Positions 6,111 through 9,802 of a DNA stretch of 9,802 bases are shown here, piece after piece. A program made the translations under genes and the position numbers. The notes under the pieces are model-generated. The model saw only the letters and a list, made by a program, of their open reading frames with translations. It had not been told where the DNA came from and did not search any database. Source of the stretch: Phycisphaerales bacterium (GTDB taxonomy: Bacteria > Planctomycetota > Phycisphaerae > Phycisphaerales > SM1A02). The DNA lies in assembly GCA_022447165.1 (NCBI GenBank), contig JAKVBR010000031.1, positions 2,399 to 12,200 of the forward strand, read 5' to 3'. Position 1 is the first letter of the stretch, and each line of letters opens with the position of its first letter.

Positions 6111-7169
6111 GTGCCGTATCAGACCTCTATGACAACATTTAATCAAACCGAAGGCATAAATCAAACGATGACCACTCCATCACATACAGACATTCAATCA
6201 CTTAGCGAAGAAGTGAAACTTGCAAGTGATCCATTTACAAAACTTAAAGACGCCATGCAATCGGTCATTGTGGGCCAAGATGAACTTCTTCACCGAATGT
6301 TTATTGGTTTGCTAGCAAACGGTCACTTACTCATTGAAGGCGTTCCAGGTCTTGCAAAAACACTTGCTGTGTCTAGTTTGGCAAAAGGATTAGACACAAC
6401 ATTTCAGCGACTTCAATTCACGCCTGATTTGCTACCAGCAGACCTAACGGGAACGATGATGTACAGACAAGATTCTGGTGAATTTGTTGTCAACAAGGGA
6501 CCCATTTTTGCAAGCATCATCCTTGCTGACGAGATCAACCGAGCCCCTGCAAAAGTGCAGTCGGCGCTACTTGAAGCGATGCAAGAACGACAGGTCACCA
6601 TCGGCTCAGATACATTTAAGTTACCTGATCCTTTCCTTGTGCTCGCAACCCAAAACCCAATTGAACAAGAAGGCACTTATCCACTTCCAGAGGCGCAAGT
6701 CGACAGGTTTATGTTGAAAGTGCTCGTTGGATATCCGTCGCATGACGAAGAACGAGAGATTCTTAATCGCATGGCTAAAACATCGAGTAACACTGATGTT
6801 GATTGCGTCATGCATGCGGAGTCAATTGCACATGCTAGAAAACTAGTTGACCAAATATATGTCGATGACAACATTGCCGATTACATTGTGAACATCGTTC
6901 AAACAACGCGCACTCCCGAGCAGGTCTCTGAAGATTTTGCTGTGTTCGTTGAAAACGGCGCTTCGCCGCGGGCAACGCTTGCACTGACTCTATGTGCGAA
7001 AGCCAATGCCTTTCTTGAGGGACGAGGATATGTCATCCCGCAAGATGTCAAGGATCTCGCGCATGATGTCCTGAGACATCGAATCTCAACTTCGTATGAA
7101 GCGGAAGCAGAAGGCGTGACAGCAGACAACATCATTTCATCGATTCTGAACTTTGTAAAGGTTCCTTAA
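6111..7169 (+). CDS. moxR: MoxR-family AAA+ ATPase
   Basis: 352 residues from GTG 6111; ATG 6129 (346 aa) or ATG 6168 (333 aa) are equally possible, since the first 30 or so residues are low-complexity and polar and no start has a strong ribosome binding site. Motifs (numbered from GTG): VGQDE (54-58), Walker A GVPGLAKT (77-84), Walker B with LADEINR (138-144; Asp140, Glu141), ALLEAMQERQVTIG (152-165), sensor 1 ATQNPIEQEGTYPLPEAQVDRF (179-200, Asn182) and sensor 2 GASPRATLAL (283-292, Arg287). The C-terminal lid domain is complete. MoxR ATPases are thought to act as chaperones that load or remodel VWA-domain partner proteins. The three following genes include two VWA-type partners, so it likely heads this operon. 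The DUF58 gene starts 15 nt after its stop. Confidence 0.95.
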   Translation: MPYQTSMTTFNQTEGINQTMTTPSHTDIQSLSEEVKLASDPFTKLKDAMQSVIVGQDELLHRMFIGLLANGHLLIEGVPGLAKTLAVSSLAKGLDTTFQRLQFTPDLLPADLTGTMMYRQDSGEFVVNKGPIFASIILADEINRAPAKVQSALLEAMQERQVTIGSDTFKLPDPFLVLATQNPIEQEGTYPLPEAQVDRFMLKVLVGYPSHDEEREILNRMAKTSSNTDVDCVMHAESIAHARKLVDQIYVDDNIADYIVNIVQTTRTPEQVSEDFAVFVENGASPRATLALTLCAKANAFLEGRGYVIPQDVKDLAHDVLRHRISTSYEAEAEGVTADNIISSILNFVKVP

Positions 7170-7184
7170 GGGCTTCAATCACTG

Positions 7185-8066
7185 ATGATTCCCCAAGAAC
7201 TATTTAAGAAGGTTCGGCGGATTGAACTGAGAACCTCAAGCATTGTCGACGATGTCCTAGCTGGAAGTTATCACTCAGCATTTAAGGGGCGCGGCATGGA
7301 GTTTGAAGAAGTTCGCAATTACCAGATAGGCGATGATGTTCGCGCAATTGATTGGAATGTCTCGGCAAGATTCGGCGAGCCATACATCAAACTCTTTAGG
7401 GAAGAACGCGAACTTACTGTCATGCTACTTGTTGATGTGAGTGGCTCTCAAGCGTTTGGAACACACGAACAGTTTAAAGAAGAACTTGTTGCGGAAGTTT
7501 GTGCAACGCTTGCGATTTCTGCAATCCGTAACAATGACAAGGTCGGCTTGATTTGTTTTTCTGATCAAGTAGAAGCGTACATTCCTCCCCGAAAGGGCTC
7601 AAAGCACGTCCTTAGAGTTATTCGTGAGTTGCTCACGATAGAACCAAAAAGCAAGAACACTGACATCAGCGCTGCACTTGATTTTCTAAACAAGGTACAA
7701 AAGAAACGCTCAATTGCTTTTCTCATTTCAGACATGCAAGATCATGATTGGCAATTACCACTCCAGATTGCAAATCGCCGCCACGATGTCATTGCAGTCC
7801 AAACAAATGACTGTGCCGAGTTAGAGTTGCCCAAAGTAGGAATGATGCGAATTGTCGATCCTGAAACAGAAACGACTCAAGTGATCGATACATCAAGCCA
7901 AAAAGTTCGCAAAGTGTGGAAGCAACTCGCTCAAGAACGCCAAATTGCAATTGAACAAACAATACGAAGATGCAAAGTCGACTTGTTAAAGGTAGAAACT
8001 GGGGAGCCGTTTGCAAAAGCACTCGGAAACTTTTTCAAACACCGTGAAGCGAGGCGCAGGGCATGA
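7185..8066 (+). CDS. DUF58 protein with VWA-type metal site
   Basis: 293 residues, the usual DUF58 length. The N-terminal signature is present: a helical start, GRGMEFEEVRNYQIGDDVRAIDWNVSAR (35-62) and YIKLFREERE (67-76). The following VWA fold has the MIDAS motif DVSGS (84-88), a Thr in NTDIS (158-162) and Asp in ISDMQD (181-186), so divalent-metal binding looks intact. No membrane helix is seen in the main body, so it is probably cytoplasmic. Family knowledge places DUF58 proteins beside MoxR as its partner or substrate. The role of the complex, often suggested to be envelope stress tolerance or metalloprotein maturation, is not settled. ATG 7185 is preceded by GGG at 7170-7172. The stop overlaps the next start (ATGA, 8063-8066). 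Basic residues cluster at the C-terminus (HREARRRA). Confidence 0.93.
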   Translation: MIPQELFKKVRRIELRTSSIVDDVLAGSYHSAFKGRGMEFEEVRNYQIGDDVRAIDWNVSARFGEPYIKLFREERELTVMLLVDVSGSQAFGTHEQFKEELVAEVCATLAISAIRNNDKVGLICFSDQVEAYIPPRKGSKHVLRVIRELLTIEPKSKNTDISAALDFLNKVQKKRSIAFLISDMQDHDWQLPLQIANRRHDVIAVQTNDCAELELPKVGMMRIVDPETETTQVIDTSSQKVRKVWKQLAQERQIAIEQTIRRCKVDLLKVETGEPFAKALGNFFKHREARRRA

Positions 8067-8983
8067 CGCGTTTAATGGTTTTCATTGCAACGCTCGCTAT
8101 TGCCGCAACTTCGCTGCATGCTAAGCCAATCGTGACGCAACATGGTGATATCCAAGTCACTGTCAATCGCGATGCTTATGAAATGCTTGTTGGTGACACA
8201 ATCAATGTCTCCATAGAAGCAAAAGCACCAAACGGTACAACCATTTCCCAAAACACAAGTCATTCATTTGACCCCTTCCAAATCATAGAATCTCAAGCAT
8301 TTTTAGACATTCCAGATGGCGAGCAAAGAGTGTGGCAATGGCGTTACGCTTTAGACACCTTTGATGCATCAGCGACCCAAGTATCACTTCCCACATTAGA
8401 GTGGATCAATGTAAAAGGCGACTCTGGCGTCATCATGATTGACGCAGTTACAGTCAAGATGGAAAGCGCGGTAGACGGAAACATCCAAGAAGCAGTACTT
8501 GAAGACATCAAGGGGTACCAGAAGTTATCAACAACCAAACACTGGACAAAAGTCACTATTGTTGGCGCTAGTGCACTATTGCTTGCAATCCTGCTTTACT
8601 TCATTTTCAAACGAAGACAAACACATGCATTCATTGCCCCGTATGAAGAAGCAATGCTTGCATTTGATTCATTACAATCACAACAACTAGAGTTTCATCC
8701 GTTTTACACTGAACTAAGTGGAATCGTTCGGAGATACATTGAACGGCGCTTCCACATTTATGCTCAACAGCAAACAACAAGAGAGTTTCTGAATCAAGTC
8801 AAACAACACCCTCTCTTTGAGCAAGTTGACCGGCGTGCGCTCGCTTCATTTTTAACTGCAGCAGATCTTGTGAAGTTTGCGAAACATATCCCAAGCGAAG
8901 AAGCAAAAGCAGACGCCCTGAAACAAGCCATCGCATTTGTTGAGCATACAAGAGAAGTCGAATCATTGGAGCAAGCAGCATGA
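8063..8983 (+). CDS. Exported single-pass membrane protein, DUF4381/BatD-like layout
   Basis: 306 residues. A signal peptide is clear (Arg3, hydrophobic 4-18, HA-K cleavage near 20). Residues about 28-135 form a beta-rich periplasmic domain resembling BatD or immunoglobulin-like folds (GDIQVTVNRDAYEMLVGDTINVSIEA). One membrane helix lies at about 163-182, followed by KRR and a cytoplasmic helical domain (about 190-306) with YTELSGIVRRYIERRFHI (215-232), TTREFL (238-243) and TAADLVKFAKHIPSEEEA-like residues 265-280, typical of Bat-cluster DUF4381-like proteins. It probably couples the cytoplasmic MoxR/DUF58 pair to the membrane and periplasm. It is shorter than full BatD. Both ends overlap neighbours by ATGA, implying coupled translation and fixed stoichiometry. 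Family assignment rests on layout and neighbourhood, with a lower certainty than for its neighbours. Confidence 0.8.
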   Translation: MTRLMVFIATLAIAATSLHAKPIVTQHGDIQVTVNRDAYEMLVGDTINVSIEAKAPNGTTISQNTSHSFDPFQIIESQAFLDIPDGEQRVWQWRYALDTFDASATQVSLPTLEWINVKGDSGVIMIDAVTVKMESAVDGNIQEAVLEDIKGYQKLSTTKHWTKVTIVGASALLLAILLYFIFKRRQTHAFIAPYEEAMLAFDSLQSQQLEFHPFYTELSGIVRRYIERRFHIYAQQQTTREFLNQVKQHPLFEQVDRRALASFLTAADLVKFAKHIPSEEAKADALKQAIAFVEHTREVESLEQAA

Positions 8984-9802
8984 CGTTCCAATCACCATCC
9001 ATTTGGTTTCTTTGGCTACTCGTTCTTGTGCCACTGATTGCAGTTCGGCTCATCATGAAGAAAAAGCGCAGTGGAATCCTTTACAGCACTGCAGTCGATT
9101 TGAACTTGCTTCCAAAGACAATGCGCGCGAGAACGCTTTGGATACCTCCCCTGCTCGCACTTCTTGGGCTTTCGGTGCTCATCATTTGTATTGCAAGACC
9201 TCAAAAAGTCTTTGAACGTACGCAACAACACGCTGATGGCGTTGCCATCGAAATGGTCATCGACCGTTCATCAAGCATGAATGCTCATGATTTTACAATT
9301 GACGGGACGCAAGTCGACCGGTTAACAGCGGTGAAAAAAGTTGCTGGCGATTTCATTGAAGGCATGGGCGCTCTTGATGGTCGAAGTGGAGATCTCATCG
9401 GACTTGTCACCTTCGCGGGTTTTGCTGACAGCAATTGCCCAATGACATTCGACCACTCGTACTTATGCTCTGGCGTACTTTCAAGCATCAAAATCGTCAA
9501 TGAACGAAGTGAAGATGGTACTGCAATTGGAGATGCACTTGCACTTGCAGTTGAACGATTATCATCGCTGAACGAGAAAGTCGAGTCTGAATCAGGCAAA
9601 TCAATCCAGTCGAAAGTCATCATTCTGCTCACTGATGGTGAAAACAATCAAGGTGACATCGACCCATTAACAGCAGCAGACATGGCGGCAGCAATGGATA
9701 TCACTGTTTACACAATTGGCGCAGGCACAAACGGCTGGGCGCCCTTCCCTTCGCAAGATTTGTTTGGAAGAACTGTCATGCGCAATCAACCTGTTGTCAT
9801 CG
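8980..9802 (+). CDS. batA: BatA-like VWA membrane protein, 3' end cut by the window
   Basis: The frame opens at ATG 8980 (overlapping the previous stop as ATGA) and is open to the window end, giving 274 residues; full BatA proteins are about 320-340. Residues about 8-25 and 53-70 are membrane helices, with IARPQ (71-75) after the second, a BatA hallmark. The VWA domain follows with MIDAS residues DRSSS (95-99), Thr181 in GTAIGDAL and Asp219 in LLTDGENN. Between these, FAGFADSNCPMTFDHSYL (145-162) is typical for the family. A stretch around 199-210 (rich in Ser, Glu and Lys, before VIILLTDG) looks like a small loop. The missing end should hold the C-terminal membrane helix. The gene likely continues into batB-type genes outside the window. 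It is thought to be a MoxR client displaying its VWA domain on the periplasmic or cytoplasmic side; topology is unproven. Confidence 0.95.
   Translation, partial: MTFQSPSIWFLWLLVLVPLIAVRLIMKKKRSGILYSTAVDLNLLPKTMRARTLWIPPLLALLGLSVLIICIARPQKVFERTQQHADGVAIEMVIDRSSSMNAHDFTIDGTQVDRLTAVKKVAGDFIEGMGALDGRSGDLIGLVTFAGFADSNCPMTFDHSYLCSGVLSSIKIVNERSEDGTAIGDALALAVERLSSLNEKVESESGKSIQSKVIILLTDGENNQGDIDPLTAADMAAAMDITVYTIGAGTNGWAPFPSQDLFGRTVMRNQPVVI

Noticed and set aside
5675..6142. 155-residue open frame on the plus strand
   Set aside because: Overlaps the tyrA 3' end in another frame and the minus-strand small gene; Ser-rich translation looks like a shadow.
6111..9802. MoxR-VWA genes as a novel anti-phage defence module
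   Set aside because: Gene order and motifs match the ordinary MoxR/DUF58/BatA cluster, with no nuclease, sensor or toxin-like partner in the window.

Overview
The window looks like a chromosomal segment of a Gram-negative-type bacterium with moderate G+C content, most likely a planctomycete (Phycisphaerae-like). Support for this is an OmpA/MotB-type peptidoglycan-binding domain, exported proteins, a DUF3553-type regulator-like protein and a MoxR/DUF58/BatA gene cluster. The taxonomic call is an inference from gene content and is moderate at best. There are no tRNA or rRNA genes, CRISPR arrays, insertion sequences or phage genes, and the window is almost entirely coding.

Left part (1-1938, + strand): the 3' end of an OmpA/MotB-like envelope gene, then a secreted transglutaminase-fold protein, then a small zinc-ribbon membrane protein that overlaps it by ATGA. 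A textbook intrinsic terminator lies about 50 bp after the OmpA stop, but it falls inside the signal-peptide codons of the transglutaminase-like gene. That protein also appears to lack the usual His and Asp of the catalytic triad.

Middle (2104-5805): a small coiled-coil protein (+) converges on a DUF3553-domain protein (-), with interlocking stop codons. Behind the latter on the same strand is gdhA (NADP-type glutamate dehydrogenase, ammonium assimilation). Only 60 bp separate gdhA from the divergent tyrA, a chorismate mutase-prephenate dehydrogenase fusion for tyrosine synthesis. Glutamate made by GdhA is the usual amino donor for the last transamination to tyrosine, so the pair is metabolically compatible.

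Right part (5806-9802): a small unrecognised acidic protein (-) abuts tyrA tail to tail. Divergent from it starts a Bat-type operon (+): MoxR AAA+ ATPase, DUF58 protein with an intact VWA metal site, an exported single-pass membrane protein with a DUF4381/BatD-like layout, and BatA, which runs off the window. The last three are joined by ATGA overlaps, which suggests translational coupling of a membrane-associated chaperone/VWA complex. I did not find a clearly new multi-gene system. The best leads are the pseudoenzyme-like transglutaminase with its embedded terminator, and the DUF3553 gene with its unusual C-terminal region and leader.
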